Positions 1 to 8,204 of a DNA stretch of 64,000 nt are shown in pieces. The number at the start of each line of letters is the position of its first letter. The stretch's first letter is position 1. The DNA comes from Burkholderia cepacia. GTDB lineage: Bacteria > Pseudomonadota > Gammaproteobacteria > Burkholderiales > Burkholderiaceae. Position numbers and translations under genes: made by a program. Location of the stretch: contig NZ_CP013444.1 of the NCBI RefSeq assembly GCF_001718835.1, positions 620,001 through 684,000 of the forward strand, in the 5' to 3' direction. The notes under the pieces are model-generated. The model was not told the origin of the DNA. It did not search any database and worked only from the letters and a program-made list of their open reading frames with translations.

Positions 1-239
1 AAGGCCAATTGTCACGGCGCTGCGAAATCGGGAAGACGGTATCCGCGTCGACGATCTTCGGCACATTGACGGGGGAGGCGGTCGAGCTGGATTGCAGTAG
101 GGTCCGGAAGAACGGCACGACATCCCGTGTCCGTGCTGTCTGGCTGACCGATTACGGGATCGAACTGGCCAGGACGATTGACGACGAAGATGGCCGTACC
201 GACGTCATCATCAAGAACGTCACGATCGTGAAGCCATGA
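1..239 (+). CDS. 3' end of an unidentified gene (partial)
   Basis: The frame is open from the first base of the window and closes with TGA at 237-239, so the true start is probably to the left. The only in-window candidate start is a TTG at 9, which has no convincing ribosome-binding site. About 78 residues are visible; they are soluble, with a beta-rich look and no motif I recognise. The stop overlaps the ATG of the Sel1-repeat gene in an ATGA arrangement, so the two genes are very likely translationally coupled and functionally paired. The product is unknown. Confidence 0.6.
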   Translation, partial: GQLSRRCEIGKTVSASTIFGTLTGEAVELDCSRVRKNGTTSRVRAVWLTDYGIELARTIDDEDGRTDVIIKNVTIVKP

Positions 240-3175
240 CGGTGACGGGTGAGTATCGACCGCGCATTCATACGAGTGCGCGAGCGTCATGCGGTGATGA
301 TGCTATTGGAGGCGACGCGTCTGCAGGTGTTGCGACGGCGGGTTGTCAACGCACCGACTTCGTTCATCATGCGTTGAAGCGGTCGGTTGGCGTCGTCGGG
401 CTGATCGCCGCGCTGGCAGGTTGGCCGGAGGCTGTCCCGGCGTTACCGCTGATGCCGCGTATGGATGGCGCGATGACGCAGGCATTTCCGCTGCCGCTCG
501 TCGACGACACAACGCCATGCGTGCTGACGATGAGAGGCCCGTCCTGGAGTGTTTCGCCGCTCGACAAGCCCGGGGTGCGACGCGACACCTGCCGGAAGGA
601 AGCGGCGGCAGGCAACCTGACTGCCAGGGCCATTTACGGCGAGATGATGCTGTACGGCTACGCCGCCCGGCCGGACCTGACACGGGGTGTGGCGATCCTG
701 ACGTCGGCCGCAGGCGACGGGTCGGTGCTGGCGCGGCGGTCGCTCGGCAATCTCTATCGCGACGGCGCCATGTTGCCGCAGAACTACGCGCGAGCGCAGG
801 CGTTTTTCGCGTCGGCGGCGCGCGACGGCGACGTCGAGTCGTCGAACCTGCTCGGCCAGATGAGCGCCAACGGGGAAGGGCAGCCGGTCGACGATGTTGC
901 CGCCTACCGGTATTTCGTAGCGGCAGCTGACGGAGGTTCCGTCAATGGTGCAACCAATGCAGGGAAGCTCGCCCTGACCGGGCGCGGCGTATCGCGAGAT
1001 CCCGCTGTCGCGGCGGCCTGGCTGTCGCGAGGCGCGGCAGGCGGCGATGCGAGTGCACAGCTCCTTCTCGGCTTGATGCTCGTGCGCGGCGATGGCGTGC
1101 CGCAGGACGCAGACAAAGGGGCGGCATGGTTGCGCATGGCAGCCGCTCAGGACAACGTCGACGCGTGGGCGGCACTGGGCAATCTCTATCTGAAGGGCAT
1201 CGGTCGGCCGCGAGATGACCGTCGAGGCTTCAGCCTGATGTCAGCCGCGGCCCGGCGTGGCTCCGTGTATGCGCAGCGCAGGCTCGGCGAACTGTACGAA
1301 AGTGGAACGGGCATCGCCCGGGACGATGCCAAGGCGCGCGTCTGGTATCAGGAAGCGGCCATCGGTGGCGACACGTGGGCGCGGTTCGCGCTCTCGAACT
1401 ACTACCGCGACGGTCGCGGCGGCCCGGTCGACCTCGAGGCGGCACTTGGCTGGATGCAGGGCGCCGCGGATGCGGGGCTGGTCGTCGCTCAGAACGACCT
1501 TGGCGTGATGCTGGAGAACGGCACCGGGACGAAGCCGGACCGCGCCGCCGCCAGGATGTGGTTTGAAAAGGCCGACGCACAAGGCTACGGGATCGCGTCG
1601 CTCAATCTCGCCCGTTATGCGTCCCGCGGCGACGGGGAGCCCGTGAATCTTCACAAGGCGTTTCAGCTTGCCAGCCGTGGCGCGGAGCGCGGCAGCGTCG
1701 CCGCGGCATTGATGGCCGCGAACATGGCATGGCAGGGCCAGGGCACGCCGGCGGATCGAACGCAAGCGATGCAATGGTTCCGGTTTGCCGCGGATCGCGG
1801 CAATGTCGAGACAGCGCGGTGGATCGGCTTTCAGTATCTGTCCGGCGCCGCGGTGCCACGCGATGAGCAAGTCGCGCTGCACTACCTGAAGCTTGCGGCG
1901 GACGCCGGCGACCCGACCGCCGGCGTGTGGCTGGGCGCCTATCTGGCCGAACACCAGATGTCCCATGCCGGCAAGACGGGCCTTCAATGGCTGGAGGCGC
2001 TCGCGAGCCGGCAGGTTTCCGACGCTTACTTCGCGCTCGGCTACGCATACTGGCGCGGAAAGTCCGGCGGGCCCGATCCGAAGGCTGCACTCGACTGGTT
2101 TTCGCGCGGGGCGAAACTGGGCGACCCGGCGTCACAGACCTGGCTGTGTGCCACGTATGCGGACGAAGGCAGCAAGTCGAGCCGGCGGCCCGACGCAACG
2201 CGCTGGTGCCGAATGGCCGCAGACAAAGGCAATGTCGGTGCGATGCGCGTGCTTGCATCAGCCGAAGTCAACCTTGTTGCTGCTGACGAACGCGCCTATT
2301 GGCAGTGGAAGCTCGCCGATCGCGGCGAGCGGAAATATCAGTCGATGCTGGGCGATGCGTACGATCTGGGCGACGGCGTGCCGGTGGATTTCGATGCCGC
2401 GATGTACTGGTTCCGCCGGGCAGCGGAACAGGGTGATGTGTCGGCCCAGGCGTCGCTCGCCTGGCATCTGTCGGTCGGCTTTGGCGGGCGGACCGACGAA
2501 TACGAAGCGTTTTCGTGGGCGCTGCGTGCCGCTTCGGCGAGCGCCGAGGCGAAGCGGATGGCGGGTATCGCGTATCTCTACGGCCGCGGCGTGGGGCGCG
2601 ACCTGACCGCGGCCCATACCTGGATTGAAAAGGCGGTGAGTGCCGGGTCGCAGTGGGCCGAAAGCGATCTTGCGTTGTTGTACGAAACCGGAGCGGGTGT
2701 GCGGCGTGATGAGGCAACCGCGCTGGATTGGCATCGGCGCGCTGCCGGACGCGGCTCGGAGGTGTCGGAGATCGCACTCGCGTTGCGCGGCGTGGAGGCG
2801 GGAGAGGAGTCGCGGCTTCCGTCCAACGAGACGCGGTGGCTGGTGCCTGCCGATGCGACCTCGACCCTGTGGAGCGGCGCCACCGATCGCAGCTGGGATG
2901 GACTGTCGTGCCTGAGTGTTGCCCTGTTGGGGGATCCGTTCATGCAGTACGCCGTCGGCATGCGGTTTCTGGTCGGTAATGGCGTACCGAGAGACAGGGC
3001 GCTCGGTGCCGCGTGGATCGCACGGGCTCGCAAGAGTTTTGACGCCGTACCCGAGTTCCGGAAGTATGGCGCCGCGACGGCGATCATCGAACAGCGGCTT
3101 GCGCAGCGATTGGGGGACGACGAGAAGCGGCGGGCGGCAGATATCGGAGCGAATCTGGTTGCGACGGTGCGTTAG
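236..3175 (+). CDS. Sel1-like repeat protein, long
   Basis: This 979-residue protein is built almost entirely of Sel1-type (TPR-like) helical repeats. Units of about 36 residues run from roughly residue 120 to the end with the recurring pattern A...LG..Y..G.GV..D...A..W...AA..G. Such arrays form solenoids for protein-protein contacts. The ATG at 236 overlaps the previous stop, but about 45 residues precede a hydrophobic stretch starting KRSVGVVGLIAALAG. A TTG at 374 would instead give a normal signal peptide, so the start is uncertain and the protein is probably exported or membrane-anchored. Sel1 proteins often act as adaptors, and some are immunity partners of secreted effectors. No partner can be named from the sequence. 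Confidence 0.85.
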   Translation: MTVTGEYRPRIHTSARASCGDDAIGGDASAGVATAGCQRTDFVHHALKRSVGVVGLIAALAGWPEAVPALPLMPRMDGAMTQAFPLPLVDDTTPCVLTMRGPSWSVSPLDKPGVRRDTCRKEAAAGNLTARAIYGEMMLYGYAARPDLTRGVAILTSAAGDGSVLARRSLGNLYRDGAMLPQNYARAQAFFASAARDGDVESSNLLGQMSANGEGQPVDDVAAYRYFVAAADGGSVNGATNAGKLALTGRGVSRDPAVAAAWLSRGAAGGDASAQLLLGLMLVRGDGVPQDADKGAAWLRMAAAQDNVDAWAALGNLYLKGIGRPRDDRRGFSLMSAAARRGSVYAQRRLGELYESGTGIARDDAKARVWYQEAAIGGDTWARFALSNYYRDGRGGPVDLEAALGWMQGAADAGLVVAQNDLGVMLENGTGTKPDRAAARMWFEKADAQGYGIASLNLARYASRGDGEPVNLHKAFQLASRGAERGSVAAALMAANMAWQGQGTPADRTQAMQWFRFAADRGNVETARWIGFQYLSGAAVPRDEQVALHYLKLAADAGDPTAGVWLGAYLAEHQMSHAGKTGLQWLEALASRQVSDAYFALGYAYWRGKSGGPDPKAALDWFSRGAKLGDPASQTWLCATYADEGSKSSRRPDATRWCRMAADKGNVGAMRVLASAEVNLVAADERAYWQWKLADRGERKYQSMLGDAYDLGDGVPVDFDAAMYWFRRAAEQGDVSAQASLAWHLSVGFGGRTDEYEAFSWALRAASASAEAKRMAGIAYLYGRGVGRDLTAAHTWIEKAVSAGSQWAESDLALLYETGAGVRRDEATALDWHRRAAGRGSEVSEIALALRGVEAGEESRLPSNETRWLVPADATSTLWSGATDRSWDGLSCLSVALLGDPFMQYAVGMRFLVGNGVPRDRALGAAWIARARKSFDAVPEFRKYGAATAIIEQRLAQRLGDDEKRRAADIGANLVATVR

Positions 3176-3290
3176 GGCGGGGTGGCCCCGCGTCGAATTC
3201 ACGCGAACCGGGAAATCGGCAGTGTCGGCAGGGGTTGAAATTGATGGTTTGTCGGACTGCGAAATAGTGAGTGTCCAGGGCGCTTTGACT

Positions 3291-3542
3291 ATGGCTTATG
3301 TGCATTGTGCTGTTGTAAACGAATCGTGTCCGGTCTGCGGGCAGGGTAGAGTCCTGGTGGCTGCCGAGAAGGACGGTCATTCTCTCTTTGCCTTCTGCGA
3401 GGATTGTGAATCCGAGTGGAACGAACCCGGCGAATCACGCGACGCGTCCTCGGCCACTCGCGATCGGCATACCTTCTCGCGTTGCTTGCAGCCCGATGAG
3501 CTGGTGGGGCATCAATGGTATCTGTTGGTGCTAAATCGATGA
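3291..3542 (+). CDS. small zinc-ribbon-like protein
   Basis: This is an 83-residue reading frame starting at ATG 3291. It contains two CxxC pairs, CPVC near residue 14 and CEDC near residue 36, spaced as in a small zinc ribbon, with an acidic stretch after the second pair. The frame continues upstream through Sel1 coding sequence in another phase, so I chose the first ATG after that gene. Base composition is less GC-biased than the housekeeping genes. No family is recognised. It may be an orphan of a toxin-immunity locus, but that is inference from the neighbours. Confidence 0.55.
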   Translation: MAYVHCAVVNESCPVCGQGRVLVAAEKDGHSLFAFCEDCESEWNEPGESRDASSATRDRHTFSRCLQPDELVGHQWYLLVLNR

Positions 3543-3693
3543 CGCGATGCGGCACCACATTTTTCGAGAAAGCCGCCGACGGGACTCTATCTTTGCATCT
3601 TTGACGAAGGTGGAACGGAGTGTTGCCGAGGCTACTGGCGATGGTCGCACATAAAATCTACGATCAGGTTCGGTTCCGCGAACACAACAAGTC

Positions 3694-4050
3694 TCACTCC
3701 CCGGCAACCTCCAGATTCCGCAACGGCACCCACCCCGCATCTTCGCGCGACACGCGTTCGCACCAGACCCATCCATTCAACGTCCGGGCCCCGATCAGCA
3801 TTTCGCCGGCATCAACATCCAGCTCCCGGGCCGTGTAGTCTTCCAGCGCACGACCCGTGCCGTCGGGAAGCCGCTCGATGACTTGCAGCGGAACCCAGCC
3901 TCCCGCCTGACCGGGCGCGGTGCAGAAAAACCAGTCATCCCAGCCCTCGGGGCCTTGATACTTTTCGCCAATGACGAGCGGATCGCCTTTGTTGAGCGTG
4001 ATGGGATTTGGATAGTCACTTCGATGCGGTTTGGTCACGACGTAGTTCAC
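3694..4050 (-). CDS. SH3-domain-like small protein, copy A
   Basis: This 118-residue soluble protein without a signal peptide consists of two SH3-like halves. The first has the pattern PITLNKGDPL...GWDDWFFC...GGWVPLQVI. The second has ALEDYTARELDVDAGE...WVWCER...GWVPLRNLE, a good match to a eukaryote-type SH3 barrel with the ALYDY-like opening and the closing GWVP. It is almost identical to the gene at 6058-6414, and the two lie in a ~400-bp direct repeat. It is on the minus strand, against the neighbouring orphan genes. Soluble SH3 proteins of this size could be immunity or adaptor proteins; the function is unknown. Confidence 0.75.
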   Translation of the reverse strand: MNYVVTKPHRSDYPNPITLNKGDPLVIGEKYQGPEGWDDWFFCTAPGQAGGWVPLQVIERLPDGTGRALEDYTARELDVDAGEMLIGARTLNGWVWCERVSREDAGWVPLRNLEVAGE

Positions 4051-4107
4051 AGTGATCTCTTGCGTTCGTTGGTTAATGGGATTGACCGGAGCCCCGATTC
4101 ATCGAAC
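3707..4107 (+). repeat. direct repeat, copy A (SH3-gene duplication)
   Basis: The stretch aligns without any indel to 6071-6471 (constant offset 2364). It covers the whole small SH3 gene except its last few codons, plus about 55 bases upstream. Similarity ends abruptly on both sides: at about 4107 the sequence switches to the start of the reading frame at 4122. Confidence 0.85.
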
Positions 4108-4121
4108 CTCAGAGCGAGGTT

Positions 4122-4388
4122 TTGCCACTCGGAAATGCGAGCACTTCAACTCTTGCCCAACTAGAGAGTGAGTTCGCTGTTTCTGTTGCTCCTTCTCAGT
4201 TCACGAACTTGGCATCGACAACGATCACGTCAACCCAAGCTCGCTCGATCTTGTCTAAAATAGGAATTTCGGTTCCCGCGAATATTGGGGTTGGAGACAT
4301 CACGACCACGTTGCAAACGACACTTCGACTCACGGCGGCCCAGATTCAGCAGTTTGTCCAACAGGCGAAGCAACTGGGCGGTAAATGA
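4122..4388 (+). CDS. hypothetical protein, probably a detached C-terminal fragment
   Basis: The frame is open from about 4086, begins without an ATG (TTG at 4122) and encodes up to 88 residues ending QQAKQLGGK. It is rich in Thr, Ser, Ala and Gln with an amphipathic C-terminal helix, and no family is recognised. The left boundary coincides with the end of the SH3 duplication. This looks like the 3' remnant of a longer gene whose upstream part was replaced. It ends 13 bases before the next gene. Toxin C-terminus followed by immunity gene is a possible reading but is not shown by any motif. Confidence 0.4.
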   Translation: MPLGNASTSTLAQLESEFAVSVAPSQFTNLASTTITSTQARSILSKIGISVPANIGVGDITTTLQTTLRLTAAQIQQFVQQAKQLGGK

Positions 4389-4401
4389 GCGGGAAGCAGA
4401 G

Positions 4402-4713
4402 ATGATGAAATTGATCGCTGAGGACGCGCCAATCGAGAAGGAAAAGGGGTGTTGGGAAATTGCGATTCGATGCGTGACTGACATTCGGAAGGGCGGGCAC
4501 TTATCAATGGCCACGCCTTATTCGGTGACGTTTAGCGCGGATCGCAGTTCTTGTACTCATGTTGAAGGTGTGTCATTCGCCATCGATCTTGTCATTGATC
4601 GAATCGAGTCGTATGGAAGAGAGTGGGACCTGCTTTATTCAGGCATGACAGCAAAGATCTCTGTCGTTGGCGATGCATCCTCGATTCCCGCAAGAGCTTA
4701 TTTGGCGGGATAG
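4402..4713 (+). CDS. hypothetical protein, possible orphan immunity protein
   Basis: This 103-residue acidic soluble protein begins at ATG 4402; a second ATG lies at 4405. A purine-rich GGAAG lies about 8 bases upstream of the first. It is predicted as alpha/beta, with the pattern WEIAIRCVTDIR...YSVTFSADRSS..VEGVSFAIDLVIDRIESYGREWDLLY. It lies just downstream of the fragment at 4122-4388, in the same direction, and is followed by a hairpin at 4747. Size, acidity and position match immunity proteins of polymorphic toxins, but no family was recognised. Confidence 0.5.
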   Translation: MMKLIAEDAPIEKEKGCWEIAIRCVTDIRKGGHLSMATPYSVTFSADRSSCTHVEGVSFAIDLVIDRIESYGREWDLLYSGMTAKISVVGDASSIPARAYLAG

Positions 4714-4746
4714 GCATGTGTCGAGTGTTGCCCTAGCCACATGGAG

Positions 4747-4772
4747 ACGAACCCGGCCGCGCGCGGGTTCGT
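4747..4772 (+). terminator. hairpin, possible terminator after the 4402-4713 gene
   Basis: A perfect 9-bp inverted repeat (ACGAACCCG ... CGGGTTCGT) with an 8-base GC loop is followed by GCTTTA, a weak T-run. A related hairpin with the same downstream text recurs at 5723-5749, so both probably derive from the 3' end of the same ancestral gene cassette. Confidence 0.5.
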
Positions 4773-4936
4773 GCTTTATGGTGTCGGCGAGCGTGACAGC
4801 GCGGCTGCTGATTTGCTCGATTCGTCGTCGTCCGCGCGCCGGTGCCGGACCACTGGAAATTCCTTCTCGCCGACACCGTACAAAAACAGTGGCAGATTGG
4901 TCCCGCTACTCCGTTTTACGGACATTAAGTAGACAT

Positions 4937-5416
4937 ATGAACGCTAACGTTGGAATCGTTCTTCGCAAGAGTGATAGAGAAGCGGTCTTGTCGCAATTAG
5001 CGCGACAAGTCAGATCTTGGGGGGATGAGGTCGCGGAAGTGGGTGATAAACGATATGGCTTTCACGGGCTCGATGATGTCGAGTTCCAAATATATCCGGT
5101 CACTGGCTTCATTCTCAGTCGGATACCTGCCCGTGAGCGGGCCGCTGACCTCGAATATGCGTGGATGACCGGTGCTGGTTTGGACAAATACCTGTTGTGG
5201 GTTAAAGAACATGACGAGTTTGCTCCACTCGGCGTGTTCGAGAACTCACTTGTTGAAGTGTTGAACAAGCTCCATTTTTGGGCTGTGCTGTGCGCACCTG
5301 AAGGCGATAGATTAGCGACATTTGTTAGGGGCAGTGCTTTGGATGTGGTGCTAATGTTGCGTCGCGCGGTGCGAGATTTGATTGCGAGCGAAGGATTTCT
5401 AGCAGTCAGCCATTAG
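4937..5416 (+). CDS. hypothetical protein, possible immunity protein
   Basis: This 159-residue soluble alpha/beta protein begins at ATG 4937. It has an acidic overall character and no signal peptide or membrane segment. Segments such as FHGLDDVEFQIYPVTGF and AWMTGAGLDKYLLWVKEHDE show a globular fold. It sits directly upstream of a CdiA-like pre-toxin fragment and downstream of another small orphan gene, the arrangement expected of an orphan immunity gene in a toxin/immunity graveyard. The family is not recognised, so the function is inference from context only. Confidence 0.55.
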   Translation: MNANVGIVLRKSDREAVLSQLARQVRSWGDEVAEVGDKRYGFHGLDDVEFQIYPVTGFILSRIPARERAADLEYAWMTGAGLDKYLLWVKEHDEFAPLGVFENSLVEVLNKLHFWAVLCAPEGDRLATFVRGSALDVVLMLRRAVRDLIASEGFLAVSH

Positions 5417-5446
5417 AACGTATGCGATCCGTTTAGGAAACGCTGA

Positions 5447-5722
5447 GGTTCCGCGGCTGTTGGCACCGGGTGCGCGGGTGGGGCGGTCGGCGGGGCGACG
5501 AGTGCAGCATTAACACCGTTCGCAGCCGGTGCGATCACCGGTGGCGATCCAAATGTGACGCCGGGACAGGCGGCTGCGATTGCAGCCTTCGCGACGTTTG
5601 CGGGAGGCGCGGCGGCTGGGCTGGCTGGACAGAATGCCGCGGCGGGCGCCCTTGCAGCGCAAAACGAGACGATCAACAACTGTCTGGGCCATCCGGAAAG
5701 CTGCACGCAACTCAGCAGTGAG
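5447..5722 (+). pseudogene. fragment of a CdiA/haemagglutinin-type pre-toxin region
   Basis: The frame is open from a stop at 5444 and has no proper start. It encodes a Gly/Ala-rich sequence that reads ...GGATSAALTPFAAGAITGG, then TPGQAAAIAAFATFAGGAAAG, then LAGQNAAAGALAAQNETINN. This Ala/Gly helix followed by AAQNE..NN resembles the segment just before the VENN-type boundary in CdiA and related two-partner-secretion toxins. No TPS domain or haemagglutinin repeats precede it, so it is a displaced cassette remnant. The frame runs straight into the hairpin at 5723. Confidence 0.6.
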
Positions 5723-5749
5723 ACGAACCCGGTCGCGCTCCGGGTTTGT
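5723..5749 (+). terminator. second copy of the cassette hairpin
   Basis: Stem ACGAACCCGG / CCGGGTTTGT (one G-T pair) around a 7-base loop, followed by GCTTCATGGCG. Stem and flank match the hairpin at 4747-4772. It may be a terminator, though the T-run is poor; it is equally a marker of cassette duplication. Confidence 0.4.
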
Positions 5750-5875
5750 GCTTCATGGCGCCGGCGAGCGTTGCATCGTTGTTGTTCCAATATACCCGAT
5801 GCGTCGTCGGCTGCGAGCCGACACCCGGTCGCTAGAAAATCCGTCTCGCGACTTCCCGGCGCACGTCCTTGTTGA

Positions 5876-6070
5876 CGTGCATTTGGCGCGATTGGTGGCG
5901 CGACCAGTGCCGTCATTGCGCTTTTGATCCGAGATGATCTCTACAACGGCAGCCAAAGCGTGACTGTGACGAACAACGGCATGATCACGCAGTCGACGAG
6001 CTACAACAATCGGGCTATCAATGCGGACAGATGTGAACTTTCGAACCGTGGCCCTTATTACTCGCCGTGA
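5876..6070 (+). pseudogene. second pre-toxin-like fragment
   Basis: The frame is open from a stop at 5873 to TGA at 6068-6070 without a usable start. It encodes AFGAIGGATSAVIALLIRDD, then LYNGSQSVTVTNNGMITQS, and ends near ...RGPYYSP. The GAIGGATSAVIA start and the Thr/Asn-rich beta stretch resemble linker regions of haemagglutinin or Rhs-type secreted toxins. The end overlaps the 3' end of the minus-strand SH3 gene copy B by 13 bases. With the 5447-5722 piece it suggests a decayed toxin reservoir. The assignment is by sequence character only. Confidence 0.4.
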
Positions 6071-6414
6071 GCCTCGAGATTCCGCAACGGCACCCACCCC
6101 GCATCGTAGCGAGACAGGCGTTCGCACCAGACCCATCCATTCAACGTCCGGGCCCCGATCAGCATTTCGCCGGCATCCACATCCAGTTCCCGAGCCGTGT
6201 AGTCTTCCAGCGCACGACCCGTGCCGTCGTCAAGCCGCTCGATGACTTGCAGCGGAACCCAGCCACCCGCCTGACCGGGCGTGGTGCAGAAAAACCAGTC
6301 ATCCCAGCCCTCGGGGCCTTGATACTTTTCGCCAACGACAAGCGGATCGCCCTTGTTGAGAGTGATGGGATTCGGATACTCGCTTCGATGCGGTTTGGTC
6401 ACGACATAGTTCAT
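6058..6414 (-). CDS. SH3-domain-like small protein, copy B
   Basis: A 118-residue near-identical paralogue of the 3694-4050 product, differing in a handful of residues. Both SH3-like halves and the closing GWVPLRNLE are intact. An upstream ATG would add MQKIA, but copy A has no equivalent, so MNYVV at 6414 is taken as the start. The few differences are mostly conservative or silent, which suggests both copies were functional after duplication. Function unknown; see copy A. Confidence 0.75.
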   Translation of the reverse strand: MNYVVTKPHRSEYPNPITLNKGDPLVVGEKYQGPEGWDDWFFCTTPGQAGGWVPLQVIERLDDGTGRALEDYTARELDVDAGEMLIGARTLNGWVWCERLSRYDAGWVPLRNLEAHGE

Positions 6415-6471
6415 AGCGATCTTTTGCATTCGATTGTAATTGGGATTGACCGGAGATCCGACTCGCCGAAC
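6071..6471 (+). repeat. direct repeat, copy B (SH3-gene duplication)
   Basis: Partner of 3707-4107, collinear over about 400 bases. After about 6471 the sequence diverges from copy A. Confidence 0.85.
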
Positions 6472-7168
6472 AGACTAGCATTAGCCGTTCTCCTGGAAAA
6501 TCCGCGAACTACGCCATGATGTCAATCTCGGCCATCACCTCCCTGTTTGCCGGAGGAACGGGTTACCTGCCAGGCTCCGCAGGCTCTGAATGAATTCGAG
6601 CAACGAGCGGCCATGCGTTGGCTCTTCGATCTGAAAGGAATCGGTAATCATATAAATGTTTTCTGAAAGAAAATTCCTCGAAATGTCACCCTAAAGAACT
6701 CGGAGACGGTGCCGTTACTTCGGAGCAGAAACTAAAAAAGGCAATACCGAAGCAACCACACGACCAACAACCGAGGACCTCGCGTGCTGACCAGCCGCGT
6801 GGATGACAATCAAATGGCCCGTCGTTTTCCGATCTGGCGCGCAGGCATTGGCCGACTGCGCGTCGTCTGCATGTGCTTGCCGTCGCAAGCCTCCCGCCGC
6901 GCGATGCCGGCGATCCCAGCGTGCCGGGCGGTCGGCGAATTGTCAGGATCGCGCCTGCCGTGGCGGGCATGTCGAGCAATACCTATTCGTCGTTCAACGT
7001 TTCGTCGGCCGACATTACGCCTGACGCGTCCTTGATGCGACCACACGAAAATCCTCAGTTGCACTGAAGTTTTCAATCGGAAAGTTTTTGGGGGGCGTAA
7101 AAAGGCAGAGCATGATACGGTTTTTTGATGTATGCAATACAAGGCAATTGAAATTCTAATTACTAAAG
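6472..7168. other. intergenic region with only fragments
   Basis: About 700 bases with no convincing gene. A short open stretch near 6510-6595 reads NYAMMSISAITSLFAGG and ends in TGA; it may be one more secreted-toxin scrap. Another, ending at 7067, reads MSSNTYSSFNVSSADITPDA and has no recognisable start or family. The last 90 bases before 7169 are AT-rich and probably hold the promoter of the lipoprotein gene. Confidence 0.5.
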
Positions 7169-8101
7169 ATGCATCGTAAATCGGGGGTTGAATTGAAGAA
7201 GAGTTCTCTTTGTTTGTTGGTGGCTGGTGCGATCTCGATGTTCGTTGTCGCGGGATGTGGCGGCGGCGGCGATGGTTCTTCGAACGCAAACACCGGCGGT
7301 ACGGCGGCTGCGGCCAGTGCGCCCGTCGTCGCGTCCACGCCTGTCGCGGCCAGCGCTCCGGTCGCGTCTTCGCAACCGGTAACGGTTGGCGAAGCATTAC
7401 CCAGCCTGACGACCCCGCAGCCCGGATCGACCGCCGCGACGGCGACCACCCCAACCGGAATCTGGACAGCCTCCGGCACCCTCGGCTACACGACCATTGC
7501 CCTCGTCGATCCACGCAACAACCTGACCACGATGAATACGCTGGGATCGTTCGTGATGTCCGACGATTTCACGAATCTGACGGTGAATGGCACGACGTGG
7601 TCCCTGAATTCGGGAATCAACTTCAACGCCAGGACCGGATTCACCACGAGAATCGACTCTGGATCCGGGGCGTACAGCGCGAAGCAAACCTTGTCCGGAA
7701 CCATGAGCCAAGGCGGTACTGCGTCGAACTTCACGTGGACTTACAACGCGGAAAACGCACTGAGCGTCACACAGGATAGCGTCGTGGGCACTTGGGCAAC
7801 GACGAATGCGTCGTTCACGATCGGAACAGGTGGCACGGTGAGCGGCACGCTGAGCGGTTGCAACATGAGCGGCACGTTGATGCTCGCCACGCCCGGCTCG
7901 AATCAGAACATGTACGACATGACCTTGACGGCATCGGCGTCGACGGGCTGCCGGGTGCCGGCAGGCGTTCCGCTGTCGGGGAGCGCCGCCATCATGTTCG
8001 TGCCGATCCGCGGGACCAACGGTTTCCAAAGATCCATCCTGTACGTGCTGCGCGCGGCCGATTACAGCTTCGTCGCATACGGCCAGGTCGTGAAGCAATA
8101 A
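7169..8101 (+). CDS. lipoprotein, beta-rich, unknown function
   Basis: A 310-residue protein with a type II signal peptide: a basic N-terminus, a hydrophobic core LCLLVAGAISMFVV and a lipobox VAGC followed by a Gly/Ser/Ala/Pro-rich linker to about residue 95. The remainder is beta-rich and Thr/Ser/Gly/Asn-rich, with repeated short strands (GTWSL, SGTLSGC, SGTMSQGG), like a small lipocalin-type or autotransporter-like barrel or sandwich. The ATG at 7169 gives 10 residues before the hydrophobic core. Expected at the inner leaflet of the outer membrane. No family recognised. Confidence 0.75.
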   Translation: MHRKSGVELKKSSLCLLVAGAISMFVVAGCGGGGDGSSNANTGGTAAAASAPVVASTPVAASAPVASSQPVTVGEALPSLTTPQPGSTAATATTPTGIWTASGTLGYTTIALVDPRNNLTTMNTLGSFVMSDDFTNLTVNGTTWSLNSGINFNARTGFTTRIDSGSGAYSAKQTLSGTMSQGGTASNFTWTYNAENALSVTQDSVVGTWATTNASFTIGTGGTVSGTLSGCNMSGTLMLATPGSNQNMYDMTLTASASTGCRVPAGVPLSGSAAIMFVPIRGTNGFQRSILYVLRAADYSFVAYGQVVKQ

Positions 8102-8204
8102 ACATCGGATCGAATCGTGCGCGGTGCTTTGACAGGCCGCGTGCGTCGCGAAGTCCTGGCCCGATCGAAACCCCCTTACAGCACCAAGAACCTCAATTCG
8201 CCCA

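Noticed and set aside
6784..7067. Possible small peptide gene ending in a Ser/Asn-rich tail
   Set aside because: No start with a ribosome-binding site and several overlapping frames; kept only as an intergenic note.
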